A stretch of 64,000 nt of DNA from Cellulosilyticum sp. I15G10I2 (GTDB taxonomy: Bacteria; Bacillota; Clostridia; Lachnospirales; Cellulosilyticaceae): positions 124,001 through 188,000 of the forward strand of contig NZ_FMMP01000009.1 in the NCBI RefSeq assembly GCF_900095725.1, given 5' to 3'. Below, piece by piece: positions 40,062-49,854 of this stretch (its first letter is position 1; every line of letters begins with the position of its first letter). The notes beneath the pieces were generated by a model that was given only the letters and a program-made list of their open reading frames with translations, had not been told where the DNA came from and did not search any database. The position numbers and the translations under genes were made by a program.

Positions 40062-41096
40062 ATGAAAACAATTATTATTTCTCATTCGAAAGATTTAAAT
40101 AGTGCCGCAGATATTATTAAAAAAGGCGGACTAGTTGCTGCCCCCACAGAAACCGTATATGGCCTTTGTGCTAATGCGCTAAATAGTTGTGCCGTATCTA
40201 ATATATTTATTGCCAAGGGAAGGCCTAGTGACAATCCCCTTATCGTACATATTGCAGGTAGAGACATGCTCTATAATTTAGCAATAGATGTTTCCGAGGA
40301 AGCTGTACTGCTAATGGATGCCTTTTGGCCCGGACCTCTTACACTTGTTTTTAAGGCTAGTTCTATTGTTCCTAAAATAGTAACTGGCGGCCTTGATACT
40401 GTCGCTGTTAGATTTCCGAGTCACCCTACCATGCAGAAACTTATTAACCTATCCGGTTTTCCCCTGGCTGCACCAAGTGCAAACACCTCTGGAAAACCTA
40501 GTCCAACCAATGCCAAAAGAGTCATCGAAGATCTAGATGGTAAAGTTGAGGCTATTATCGATGGCGGAAACTCAGAATTTGGTGTTGAATCGACAGTTTT
40601 AGATATGACATCCAAAGTCCCAACTATTCTTCGTCCAGGAGGCATTACTTTAGAAATGCTGCAGCAAGTACTAGAGGACGTAACCGTCGACCCAGCTATT
40701 AGTCATTCTTTATCCAATAACGCGCTACCAAAAGCACCTGGTATGAAGTATACACATTATTCACCCAATGCTGAGGTATTTATTGTTAGAGGAGACCTGA
40801 AAAAAGTTACAGACAAAATAAATACACTTATACAAGCACATCATAAAGCTGGGAAAACCGTAGGCGTACTCGCTACTGAGGAAACAAAGCATTTATTTAA
40901 TGCCAACCTCACCCTAAGCGTCGGCACTTCACAGAACCTCAGTACAATTGCAGCCCAACTTTTCGAAGACTTAAGAACATTTGATGATCATCATATGGAT
41001 ATCGTCTATTCCCTTGCCTTCCCCAAAACAGGCATAGGTGAAGCCATCATGAACAGACTCGAAAAATCCGCTGCGCATAATATTATTGATGTATAA
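40062..41096 (+). CDS. sua5: L-threonylcarbamoyladenylate synthase (Sua5/YwlC)
   Basis: Makes threonylcarbamoyl-AMP for t6A modification of tRNAs that read ANN codons. The 344-residue protein has the YrdC-like domain (about 1-205) with APTETVYGLCANA, KGRPSDNPLIVHI, and SANTSGKPSPTNA, then a linker containing PGMKYTHYSPNAEV and a C-terminal Sua5 domain. It is the long two-domain form. It follows TTAGGAGA and begins a gene order (sua5, ywlE, rpiB, upp, comEB, tagO) common in Firmicutes. Confidence 0.95.
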   Translation: MKTIIISHSKDLNSAADIIKKGGLVAAPTETVYGLCANALNSCAVSNIFIAKGRPSDNPLIVHIAGRDMLYNLAIDVSEEAVLLMDAFWPGPLTLVFKASSIVPKIVTGGLDTVAVRFPSHPTMQKLINLSGFPLAAPSANTSGKPSPTNAKRVIEDLDGKVEAIIDGGNSEFGVESTVLDMTSKVPTILRPGGITLEMLQQVLEDVTVDPAISHSLSNNALPKAPGMKYTHYSPNAEVFIVRGDLKKVTDKINTLIQAHHKAGKTVGVLATEETKHLFNANLTLSVGTSQNLSTIAAQLFEDLRTFDDHHMDIVYSLAFPKTGIGEAIMNRLEKSAAHNIIDV

Positions 41097-41194
41097 CTAT
41101 TTTCTGCATCTGCCAAATAACCTCTACAACGGATGAACGCTAATGAGGTGTTTAGGGGATGTCTTTTGCCAAGCTCAATCTTGGTAGTGATAGA

Positions 41195-41500
41195 CTGCAG
41201 GCAAACTAATTATTTATAACCAGACATTCCAAAGTGTAGCAGAGGGATTTTAAGGGTTTGGAAGTTGCCTGTGAGCATAAACCTTCTCACGAAGGTTCGT
41301 TAAGAAAATCTTAGCGGTTTATTCAAATGGTTTTTAGGGAGATGTTTGAGCGTAGCGAGTTTCGACCGTTCATAACCCAAAATGAGAAGTACACTCATTT
41401 TAGGCTGAAGAAACCGCTTAGATTTTTAGAAATGCGGAACCGAGCAACTGGTGAACCCTTAAAATTTCTCTGCGGCCCCATAGCAAATACTAAGTTCTTA
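41195..41500 (+). repeat. Foldback element R3 between sua5 and ywlE
   Basis: The left end CTGCAGGCAAACTAATTAT resembles the R2 terminal repeat. Arms run from 41239 (GCAGAGGGATTTTAAGGG) and to 41473 (its complement, AACCCTTAAAATTTCTCTGC). The left arm carries an extra small hairpin (AACCTT-CTCACG-AAGGTT, 41280-41297). The centre keeps TGTTTGAGC and GCGAGTTTCGACCGTTCAT, and the variable hairpin AAAATGAG/CTCATTTT lies to the right. It ends against the ribosome binding site of ywlE. Confidence 0.72.
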
Positions 41501-41517
41501 AAGGAGGTTATTACCAA

Positions 41518-41958
41518 GTGAAAATCATATTCGTTTGTACAGGCAACACCTGCCGCAGTCCTATGGCAAAATTTTTACTTGAATCTCTTATCAAGCAAAA
41601 TAATAACTCTGACATTGAAGTTCTATCTGCCGGGATCAGCGTCTATTCGCCACTACCTATATCTAAACATGCACATGCACTTCTTTCTGAAAGAAATATA
41701 GATGCATCTTTACACCGCTCTACTTTATTTAGCCCTGATCTTGCAGATGATAATGCGCTTATTCTTACAATGAGCTTATCACATAAAGAAGCAATTCTCA
41801 CAAATTATCCCTTCTTATCTTCGCAGGTTCATGCCTTATTTGAATACGTTGGAGAAGGTAATAGTATAACTGATCCTTATGGCGGCTCTTTAGATACTTA
41901 TCGCATATGTATGTCTGAGATAGAAAAGCTTGTAAACAAACTCTATTTACAAATATAA
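41518..41958 (+). CDS. ywlE: Low-molecular-weight phosphatase, YwlE/McsP arginine phosphatase type
   Basis: A 146-residue LMW-PTP-fold enzyme. The P-loop is VCTGNTCRSPMA, with nucleophile Cys7 and Arg13, and the general acid lies in TDPYGGS. Thr11 in the loop is the residue that distinguishes YwlE-type protein-arginine phosphatases from tyrosine phosphatases, so action on arginine phosphate is likely, though inferred. The start is a GTG 9 nt after AAGGAGG. Confidence 0.88.
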   Translation: MKIIFVCTGNTCRSPMAKFLLESLIKQNNNSDIEVLSAGISVYSPLPISKHAHALLSERNIDASLHRSTLFSPDLADDNALILTMSLSHKEAILTNYPFLSSQVHALFEYVGEGNSITDPYGGSLDTYRICMSEIEKLVNKLYLQI

Positions 41959-42050
41959 AAAATGTATTATAGTAATAGTAATAGGTACAATAAATAATAG
42001 ATAGTTACAATACTGCTAATTTATAATATAATAAAACTGGAGGAAAAAAT

Positions 42051-42479
42051 ATGATAGCAATTGCAAGCGACCATGGTGGTTTTGCACTTAAACAGGAGAT
42101 TCTTTCACATCTTAGCGCCAAAGGCATTGCATTTAAAGATTTTGGTTGTTATACTGATGAGTCCGTAGATTATCCTGACTATGCTAAATCTGTTACAAGT
42201 GCCATCCTAAGTGGTGAATGTACTCAAGGTATTTTAATATGTGGAACAGGTATTGGTATATCTATCGCTGCAAATAAGGTGCCTGGTATCAGATGCGCGC
42301 TTTGTCACGATGTCTTCTCAGCTGAAGCTACGCGTCTTCACAACGATGCAAATGTTCTGGCTTTAGGCGGTCGTGTTATTGGCCCTTCTCACGCTCTAAT
42401 GGTAGTAGATACCTTTTTAGCAACAGGATTTTCTAATGATGAAAGACATATCAACAGAATATCTAAAATTGAAAACTAA
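42051..42479 (+). CDS. rpiB: Ribose-5-phosphate isomerase B
   Basis: Interconverts ribose-5-phosphate and ribulose-5-phosphate. The 142-residue protein shows IAIASDHGGFALKQEI at the N-terminus, GILICGTGIGISIAANKV with the catalytic Cys, and CHDVFSAEATRLHNDANVL. It starts after CTGGAGG, following ywlE by 92 nt. Confidence 0.95.
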   Translation: MIAIASDHGGFALKQEILSHLSAKGIAFKDFGCYTDESVDYPDYAKSVTSAILSGECTQGILICGTGIGISIAANKVPGIRCALCHDVFSAEATRLHNDANVLALGGRVIGPSHALMVVDTFLATGFSNDERHINRISKIEN

Positions 42480-43145
<666 letters not shown>

Positions 43146-43169
43146 TAATTTTATTCTGGAGGAATAATT

Positions 43170-43607
43170 GTGCGGCCATCATGGGATAAATATTTTATGG
43201 AAATTGCTCACCTCGTTAAAACCCGCTCTACTTGTCTGCGCAGACAAGTAGGTGCTGTTGTTGTAAAAGATAAAAGGATTTTGTCAACTGGTTACAATGG
43301 TGCCCCTACTAACTGCAAACATTGCAGTGAAGTTGGCTGCCTAAGAGAACAGCTTAATGTTCCTTCTGGTGAAAGACACGAGCTTTGTCGTGCACTTCAT
43401 GCTGAACAAAACGCTATAGCTCAAGCTGCTCAGCATGGTATTCCCATGAAAGGGGCTATGATTTATGTGACCAATCAACCTTGTAGCTTATGTGCTAAAC
43501 TCATTATAAATGCTGGCCTTTCACATATTATTTATGAAGGCGATTATCCTGATACGCTTTCAGCCCAGCTTCTTAGTGAAGCTGGCATTACACTTATTCA
43601 AATTTAA
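43170..43607 (+). CDS. comEB: dCMP deaminase (ComEB family)
   Basis: Deaminates dCMP to dUMP. The 145-residue zinc deaminase carries the catalytic HAEQNA ([11 protein letters not shown]) and the metal ligands PCSLCAKLI. The additional Cys/His residues ([12 protein letters not shown]) fit the second zinc site of ComEB enzymes. It starts with GTG after CTGGAGG, 24 nt after upp. Confidence 0.93.
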   Translation: MRPSWDKYFMEIAHLVKTRSTCLRRQVGAVVVKDKRILSTGYNGAPTNCKHCSEVGCLREQLNVPSGERHELCRALHAEQNAIAQAAQHGIPMKGAMIYVTNQPCSLCAKLIINAGLSHIIYEGDYPDTLSAQLLSEAGITLIQI

Positions 43608-43735
43608 TGACTAAGTTTTTAGTACATCATGAAATATTTAGCATGCTCTATTTTATAATTCAAGAATAGTGAATGCTAAATACGTATAAAATAAAGTTAC
43701 TAAGTGATGTTTACATACTTAAGGAGATGAAAAAT

Positions 43736-44809
43736 ATGGGCTATACAGCTCTATGCCTGACAGCTTTTATATTAGCATTTTTAATCTCATTTTTCACAAC
43801 CCCTCTTGCAAAAAAAATTGCATTTAAAGTAGGGGCCATTGCGAGGCCAAGAAAACGTGACATGCATGTAAAACCTATTCCACGTATGGGTGGGATAGCT
43901 ATCTTCGCAGGATTTATGATAACTTTTCTTATCATATTCGTCATCATGCCTGTTCTGCCCATTATTAACTGGAAGCAGATTTTGGGAATAACAATAGGAT
44001 GTTCTACAATCTTTTTCTTAGGTTTTTTTGACGATATCTATGAGTTAGATGCTAAATTAAAGTTTATAATACAAATTGCCGCTGCTTCTTTTGTTGCACT
44101 TAGCGGTATACGCATTGACTTTTTCTTTATTCCTTTTATAGGGAATAACCCCGTTTATACGAATATATTTTCTATTCCTGCTACTGTTATTTGGATTGTT
44201 GGTATAACAAATGCCGTTAATCTGATCGATGGTCTTGACGGTTTAGCTGCTGGTGTATCTTCTATTGCTTCATTATCCCTAATGGTGCTTTCCATTTATT
44301 CAGGTTATCTTCCTGGGGTAATTCTTACAGCTACACTTGCTGGGGCATGTATGGGCTTTCTGCCTTATAATTTTAATCCAGCTTCCATCTTTATGGGAGA
44401 TACAGGTTCAACGTTTTTAGGCTTTACACTAGGTATTACCTCAATACTAGGGCTTCTTAAAGGATATACTATTGCAGCTATCTTTATTGCTGTTTTAGTC
44501 CTTGGCCTACCTATCTTTGATACAGCCTTTGCTATTATCAGAAGATTTTTAGCTGGTAAACCTATTATGTCCCCTGATCGCGGCCATTTGCACCATAGAC
44601 TCGTAGATAAAGGATATACTCAAAAACAAGCAGTAGTAACTCTATATGGCATTAGCGGTATTTTAGGATTATCTGCTATCGGTTTTGTCAACCGCGATAT
44701 TCGCTTTGCTTTTTTAGTGTTTTTGATGATGGGTATACTTTTGTACTTTAATTCAAAGAATATGTCTTCTAATAGCAAAGAGGATAATTTACCTACTCAT
44801 AAAGACTAA
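43736..44809 (+). CDS. tagO: Undecaprenyl-phosphate GlcNAc-1-phosphate transferase (TagO/WecA family)
   Basis: Starts lipid-linked wall polymer synthesis by attaching GlcNAc-1-P to undecaprenyl phosphate. The 357-residue protein has about ten helices and the family motifs MHVKPIPRMGG, FFLGFFDDIYELDAKLK, NAVNLIDGLDGLAAG, FMGDTGSTFLGF and DRGHLHHRLVDKG. The start follows AAGGAG; a longer in-frame start lacks a site. Its expected downstream partner wecB lies in the left part of the window on the opposite strand. Confidence 0.94.
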   Translation: MGYTALCLTAFILAFLISFFTTPLAKKIAFKVGAIARPRKRDMHVKPIPRMGGIAIFAGFMITFLIIFVIMPVLPIINWKQILGITIGCSTIFFLGFFDDIYELDAKLKFIIQIAAASFVALSGIRIDFFFIPFIGNNPVYTNIFSIPATVIWIVGITNAVNLIDGLDGLAAGVSSIASLSLMVLSIYSGYLPGVILTATLAGACMGFLPYNFNPASIFMGDTGSTFLGFTLGITSILGLLKGYTIAAIFIAVLVLGLPIFDTAFAIIRRFLAGKPIMSPDRGHLHHRLVDKGYTQKQAVVTLYGISGILGLSAIGFVNRDIRFAFLVFLMMGILLYFNSKNMSSNSKEDNLPTHKD

Positions 44810-44822
44810 AAATAAACTAGCT

Positions 44823-44851
44823 AAAAACTCCTTTTTAAAGGAGTTTTTTTT
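44823..44851 (+). terminator. Terminator after tagO
   Basis: AAAAACTCCTTT-TT-AAAGGAGTTTTT followed by further Ts; starts 13 nt after the stop. Confidence 0.92.
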
Positions 44852-44929
44852 ATTAAAAACTCCCTCTATCGTTTAAAATCATATAGTGCTATACTGAAGA
44901 TACCTAGTTTAAATAAAGGAGCTTTTAGA

Positions 44930-45922
44930 ATGCCAGATATTATCACTCACTATCTTTTTGGGCTTGACACTACACAAAACTTAAAACAATCTCCCATCTA
45001 TAAGATTATAAAAGAAAATAAAAATCTGTTTTTAATTGGTCTTCAAGGACCTGATTTAATGTATTATAATACACTTCCCCAAAAAGAAAGCAAAGCTTAT
45101 ATCGGACTTAAAATGCATACTGATCAAACAGGAGATTTTTTAATATCTGCCTTGTCTCATCTTAAAAGATATGATATAAATTCTCAGGAATTTAATGAAA
45201 GTCTAAGCTATCTGTGTGGTTTTATGTGTCATTATATTTTAGATTCCATGGCACATCCGTATATATTTTATTTAGGCGGCAGGTATGAGGATACTCCTGA
45301 TACAGCCATCTACAAGACACTTCATAAAAAAATTGAACTCGCAATCGACTCTCTTTTACTTGAACAAAAATTCGGACTTAAAGCACATCGCTTTAAAATA
45401 CATCAGCATATACTTAAAAATATTACTATTCCTTATAGTATTTTAAGCATATATGATGAAGCATTGTTTTTAACTTACAATATTAATAATGGCGGGAACA
45501 TTTTTAAAAAATCTTATAAAGATGCCAGAAACTACTTTATGTTTACTTATGATACACTCGGGGCAAAGAAATTGTTTGCTGGAGCTGCTTTTCCACTTCT
45601 GCCTAAAAACTTGAGTTCTCTCAATGTAGCATTTTCTTATCATAATTGTGTGAATTCTAGTATTGATTATATGAATGATGGTAAACAAGTATGGTGTCAT
45701 CCTGTTACAGGTAATATTTATACATTTAGTTTTAATGATATTTTAAGAAATGCTATGAAAAAAAGCACCTTACTCCTACAAGCAGCTTTTGACTTTACTA
45801 CCTCAAAACTACCTGCAGAAGAGTTTAAAGAACTCCTTCCAAATATCTCGTACTTGACAGGTCTTCCAACCAGCGATACAAGACCTATGAAATATATAAG
45901 TCCCGACTATATCAGACTATAA
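44930..45922 (+). CDS. Zinc-dependent phospholipase C-family protein
   Basis: A 330-residue protein of the all-helical zinc phospholipase C/S1-P1 nuclease-like family. The N-terminal region is DIITHYLFGLD, then LIGLQGPDLMYYNTL, with FMCHYILDSMAHPYIFY supplying His/Asp ligands. There is no signal peptide, so it acts in the cytoplasm or has a different role from secreted phospholipases. It starts after AAAGGAGC and is a single gene. Confidence 0.82.
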   Translation: MPDIITHYLFGLDTTQNLKQSPIYKIIKENKNLFLIGLQGPDLMYYNTLPQKESKAYIGLKMHTDQTGDFLISALSHLKRYDINSQEFNESLSYLCGFMCHYILDSMAHPYIFYLGGRYEDTPDTAIYKTLHKKIELAIDSLLLEQKFGLKAHRFKIHQHILKNITIPYSILSIYDEALFLTYNINNGGNIFKKSYKDARNYFMFTYDTLGAKKLFAGAAFPLLPKNLSSLNVAFSYHNCVNSSIDYMNDGKQVWCHPVTGNIYTFSFNDILRNAMKKSTLLLQAAFDFTTSKLPAEEFKELLPNISYLTGLPTSDTRPMKYISPDYIRL

Positions 45923-45962
45923 AAGAATGGCATTACCTATTAATAGATAATGCCATTCTTTT
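45921..45962. terminator. Bidirectional terminator
   Basis: Arms AAAAGAATGGCATTA and TAATGCCATTCTTTT pair perfectly around a 12-nt centre that can itself fold (CTATTAATAG). It overlaps the 3' ends of both convergent genes. Confidence 0.9.
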
Positions 45963-46883
45963 ATACGTATGCCTTATTCCCCTTATAGCAATAGATAATC
46001 TCATAATATTCTCTGGTAGTGCCATCCCAAATGAGCCACAATCTCCTATATGTTGTATGTCAACCCCAGCCATCTTTGACATAAGTGCAAAGTTTTCTAT
46101 AACGGTTTGGCTGGCACCTTCTTGTGATGTTCCTATTGTAGACATGGCAAGTGCCCCAGCTTGCTGCACCGTCTCAGTCATCTCCTTCACCCTACCTATA
46201 TCAAATCCTGGAACTGTCCCCGGTGCTGGAAACAACACGACATCTGCCCCTCCCCGAGCAAACTCCAATAACATTTCCTTGCTTTCTATATTACCAGTTC
46301 CTGCTCCATGCATTTTACCTGCTATAATAAGCACTTCATCCCCCAAAACCTTTTTAGCTAGGGTGATACCTTCCCTTATGGTATCATAGTTAACGCCAGT
46401 ACTTGGATTGCCTGTTATCATAATATAATCAAATCCATATCTTTTAACTGCCTTTAGATTTGCCTCATTTAACTGCAGTCCTCTTTTATAGTGAGTCCCT
46501 TCTGGAATTGGCTCAAGATTAATCCCTAAAAATCTTCCCACTAGTTTTCTAAGGTTTCTAATATACTCTTTATTTTCTATATTTCTTTTTATAATATCAG
46601 GGACTTTTGATATACAGTTCTCTAATCCATTTAGAAGATCTAGTTCTGCATCATCTATGCCAAATATAAAAGGATTCTCCAGATCAAAAACATTTAAAGT
46701 AATCATATCTGCTCCAAAACTTGCTGCCATTTCTATATTTGACACCCCTTTAATATAAGGTGTGTAGCTTGTTATGACTTCAGCCATAACCGTTCTGCCT
46801 TCCGAAGCCTTTATAGCTTCCTTTAGCTTAGCTGCATTCATACTTTCTATATCTTTTAGAGTAAGATCAAATACTCTTTTCAT
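45933..46883 (-). CDS. DUF7916-like TIM-barrel protein in the PTS operon
   Basis: A 316-residue soluble protein with a predicted TIM barrel: VMAEVITSYTPYIKGVSN, GADMITLNVFDLENPF, YGFDYIMITGNPSTGV, EVLIIAGKMHGAGTGN, GGADVVLFPAPGTVPGFD, and a glycine-rich end HIGDCGSFGMALPENIM. It is the last gene of the PTS operon. I associate this type with PTS loci, where it may act on the phosphosugar, but no reaction is established and I could not check the family name. It begins 3 nt after the IIA gene. Confidence 0.7.
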   Translation of the reverse strand: MKRVFDLTLKDIESMNAAKLKEAIKASEGRTVMAEVITSYTPYIKGVSNIEMAASFGADMITLNVFDLENPFIFGIDDAELDLLNGLENCISKVPDIIKRNIENKEYIRNLRKLVGRFLGINLEPIPEGTHYKRGLQLNEANLKAVKRYGFDYIMITGNPSTGVNYDTIREGITLAKKVLGDEVLIIAGKMHGAGTGNIESKEMLLEFARGGADVVLFPAPGTVPGFDIGRVKEMTETVQQAGALAMSTIGTSQEGASQTVIENFALMSKMAGVDIQHIGDCGSFGMALPENIMRLSIAIRGIRHTYKRMALSINR

Positions 46884-46885
46884 TA

Positions 46886-47377
46886 CTACTTCTCCTTTTT
46901 TACTTTTACCTTCATTACAACAGTATGCCCTACTTTTACCGCCCCTTCTGCCTTATAAGTTATATCAGTTCGTTCCGTGTTAGTAATAATAACTGGTGTG
47001 ATAATAGGTTTACCTAATGCTTTTACTCTCTCTAGATCTATTTCGAGCAGAATATCTCCCTTATTAACAATTGTACCTACTTCTACTATTCTTTTAAAAC
47101 CATCCCCTTTTAATTCTACCGTATCTATACCAACGTGTATAAGTATCTCAAGACCTAAGTCTGTCTCAATACCTACAGCATGATTTGTAGAAGCTATTTG
47201 TACGACTTTGCCATCGCAAGGTGCTTTTACTATACCGCTTGCAGGCTCTATAGCTATGCCATCTCCTACCATTTTCTGTGCAAAAAGTGTATCTGGGACT
47301 TCTTCAATACGTTTTATAGTTCCTTCAATAGGTGCATATAAATCGATTATCTTGTAATTTCTAAAAAAATCAAACAT
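46886..47377 (-). CDS. crr: PTS glucose-family EIIA (Crr-like)
   Basis: Accepts phosphate from HPr and passes it to the IIB domain of the downstream-acting transporter. About 163-166 residues. The active-site His is in LEILIHVGIDTVELKG (H84 counting from the first Met) with the partner His in TNHAVGIE. Two ATGs are possible: the first is only 2 nt from GGAGA, the fourth codon is 11 nt away, so I use the latter. It lies between the transporter gene and the TIM-barrel gene. Confidence 0.93.
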   Translation of the reverse strand: MFDFFRNYKIIDLYAPIEGTIKRIEEVPDTLFAQKMVGDGIAIEPASGIVKAPCDGKVVQIASTNHAVGIETDLGLEILIHVGIDTVELKGDGFKRIVEVGTIVNKGDILLEIDLERVKALGKPIITPVIITNTERTDITYKAEGAVKVGHTVVMKVKVKKEK

Positions 47378-47494
47378 TGTTGTCATTCTCCTGCCTTAGT
47401 TGTTTAGTATATAGATTTCACATTTTAAAGTTTATATGTTGTTTCTCTATAGGGGCAGAAAAAACAGTCTGCCCCTAAAAATAAAACCATTAGA

Positions 47495-48889
47495 TTATAA
47501 TTGCTTTTTAATCTCATCTGCTATAAGTTCTGCTTTGGTTCCTACAATAACTTGTATATTTTGGCTGTTTGGTCTCATGATACCAGAAGCTCCTAGCGCT
47601 TTCATATCTTTTTCTTCTACTATTTTAGAATCTTTAAGTGTTAGACGCAGTCTTGTAATACAAGCATCTACTTCTTTAATATTATCCTTTCCACCAAGTT
47701 TACTTATATACAGCGTCGCAAGCTCTGCCATTCCTTTTTGTGAAACTAATTTTACAAGTTCTTCTGTTTCTTCATCATTTTCACGTCCCGGTGTAGGAAT
47801 ATCGAATTTTTTGATAAAGAATATAAACATAAAGAAATAAGCTGCTCCAATAGCAAGCCCTAATGGTATAATCCATAAGCCATTTGTTGAAAGTCCCATA
47901 TTTAGTCCATAATCAATAGCTCCTGCTGAAAATGTGAACCCGTGTCTAACTCCTAACAAGCTAGTTACTGCAAGTGCTACACCAGATAAAAGCGCATGAA
48001 TTGCATAAAGCACGGGTGCTAAGAACATAAACATAAACTCAAGTGGTTCTGTAACCCCTGTTAAAAATGCTGTAAAAGCTACTGAGAATAATGCACCACC
48101 TACGGCTGCCTTATTTTCTCTTTTAGCACATACATACATAGCAAGTGCTGCCGCTGGAAGACCAAACATCATAACTGGGAACCAACCTGCCATATAAATA
48201 CCTGCTGTTGGATCTAAAAGACCTTCTGCTGGATTTTGTGCAAAGTACCGGCCCAAGTCTCCTGTTGCACCATTAAATTCTCCCAGTTGAAACCAAAATA
48301 TGTTATTAAGTACATGATGTAAGCCTGTAGGAATAAGTAAACGGTTTAAGAAGCCAAATACAAACTCTCCTACTCCCCCACTGTTTGCAGACCAATTACC
48401 TACTACTGCAAGAAGATTTTGTATAGGCGGCCATATATATCCTAAAACACCGCCGATTATCAGTGATGCCCCACCTGTTACGATAGGTACAAAACGTCTA
48501 CCACCAAAGAAGCCTAAAAAGTCTGGTAGCTTAGCAGATTTAAACTTATTGTATAACATCCCCGCTACTATACCTGCTATAATTCCCCCAAACGCCTGTA
48601 ATTTAATAACAGGATTAATTGTTGTAGCTGTCGTATTTAATATAAAATAACCTACTGCCCCAGCAAGTCCTGCTGCTCCATTGGAATCATTAGCAAGACC
48701 AACAGCAATACCTATAGCAAAAAGTAGTGCCAAATTATCAAAAATAGCCCCTCCTGCAGCTGCCATAAAAGGAATGTTAAATACATCTGGCTGCCCTAAC
48801 CGTAGTAATAGTCCCGCAATCGGTAATACTGCTACTGGAAGCATTAAAGCCTTCCCCAACTTTTGCAACTTACTAAACATACTATTCAT
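47495..48889 (-). CDS. nagE: PTS EIICB, N-acetylglucosamine/glucose type
   Basis: A sugar permease and phosphotransferase. The 464-residue protein has a IIC domain of about 370 residues (ten helices, with GLHHVLNNIFWFQLG and FLTGVTEPLEFMFMF) and a C-terminal IIB domain with the phosphocysteine in DACITRLRLTL (C410). The sequence looks closer to GlcNAc permeases than to PtsG, but the specificity is inferred. The IIA domain is a separate gene downstream. Confidence 0.9.
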   Translation of the reverse strand: MNSMFSKLQKLGKALMLPVAVLPIAGLLLRLGQPDVFNIPFMAAAGGAIFDNLALLFAIGIAVGLANDSNGAAGLAGAVGYFILNTTATTINPVIKLQAFGGIIAGIVAGMLYNKFKSAKLPDFLGFFGGRRFVPIVTGGASLIIGGVLGYIWPPIQNLLAVVGNWSANSGGVGEFVFGFLNRLLIPTGLHHVLNNIFWFQLGEFNGATGDLGRYFAQNPAEGLLDPTAGIYMAGWFPVMMFGLPAAALAMYVCAKRENKAAVGGALFSVAFTAFLTGVTEPLEFMFMFLAPVLYAIHALLSGVALAVTSLLGVRHGFTFSAGAIDYGLNMGLSTNGLWIIPLGLAIGAAYFFMFIFFIKKFDIPTPGRENDEETEELVKLVSQKGMAELATLYISKLGGKDNIKEVDACITRLRLTLKDSKIVEEKDMKALGASGIMRPNSQNIQVIVGTKAELIADEIKKQL

Positions 48890-48945
48890 TCATATTCCCC
48901 CTCATTATGTTTTATAAAATCTATGTATATAAAAAGTTAACATGG

Positions 48946-49773
48946 CTATAGAAGCTGAACAAGCTTTTCTATTTCTATAGCCAAGAAACTTACTATATCC
49001 CCGGAAAAACGAATACCTATTTCCTTTTCTATTAAATCTGCTATCTTTAAAGCTGCTTTATAACTTTCTCCCATTTTAAGAGATATGTAATGTTTAATGG
49101 GCATATGCATTTTTTTATGTTCACCCGCTGCCCACATGAGTGTTCTAAGGGCTCTTAAAAACTCCTTACTGACTGAACTATCCAGATAAACCTTGCAATT
49201 ATATGTACTCTCAATAATCATGATACATTCTTTATATAGTCTTGTCTTTTTCATAGTTTCTTTAACAGTCTTATTTACTTTTGCCGAATAAAGGTGAAGT
49301 GTTATAAACCCCTTCTCTTCCTCTCCTATTGCAATACCTAAATTTTCTTCAATAAGTTTTGCTGCTATTTCTGCTATTTCATATTCATCAGGATAAAGTG
49401 ACATAATTTCATTAATAAAAGGGTTCTCTATAACAAGACCCATATTTAATCTTTCTATGGCAAAATCAATATGTTCAATAAGTGCTTTAGCCGTATTTGC
49501 ATTGAGTATTCCTATTTTAGATTCTGCGATAGAGATAATTTGTCTAATAACATTTTCTATTTCTTTCTTTCTTTTTTTAAGGGAATATACATCTAAGTTT
49601 TCTGCTTGGGTCTCAATACCATAAAATACTTTATCTATGCCCTCATCATTTTGAAGTTTATCCCCTTTTCTTTTACCAAAGCCTATTCCCTTGCTAAGCA
49701 AAATAACTTCCTCTGTATCTTGTTTTGCTAACACAACATTATTGTTATATACTTTTAACACTTCATATTCCAT
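48946..49773 (-). CDS. BglG/LicT/GlcT-family transcriptional antiterminator
   Basis: An RNA-binding antiterminator regulated by PTS phosphorylation. The 275-residue protein has a CAT RNA-binding domain (about 1-57, MEYEVLKVYNNNVVLA...KGIGFGKRKGD) and two PRD domains with conserved His in HIDFAIERL and HLYSAKVN. The start follows GGGGG at 5-6 nt; the 20-residue upstream extension is rejected. A RAT sequence lies in front of the operon, so it probably regulates its own operon in response to the EIICB phosphorylation state. Confidence 0.92.
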   Translation of the reverse strand: MEYEVLKVYNNNVVLAKQDTEEVILLSKGIGFGKRKGDKLQNDEGIDKVFYGIETQAENLDVYSLKKRKKEIENVIRQIISIAESKIGILNANTAKALIEHIDFAIERLNMGLVIENPFINEIMSLYPDEYEIAEIAAKLIEENLGIAIGEEEKGFITLHLYSAKVNKTVKETMKKTRLYKECIMIIESTYNCKVYLDSSVSKEFLRALRTLMWAAGEHKKMHMPIKHYISLKMGESYKAALKIADLIEKEIGIRFSGDIVSFLAIEIEKLVQLL

Positions 49774-49854
49774 ATTTTCCCCCAGAACCTCTTGGCTAAT
49801 TGCTTTAATAGATTCCCTTGCATTTACTCTCATCTATTGAGCCTTGTCTTGTTA

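Noticed and set aside
41327-41521. A 64-codon frame in R3 (MVFREMFERSEFRPF...)
   Set aside because: It is a translation of the repeat core and arm, not a gene; no ribosome binding site, and the matching frame is not open in the same way in R1 and R2.
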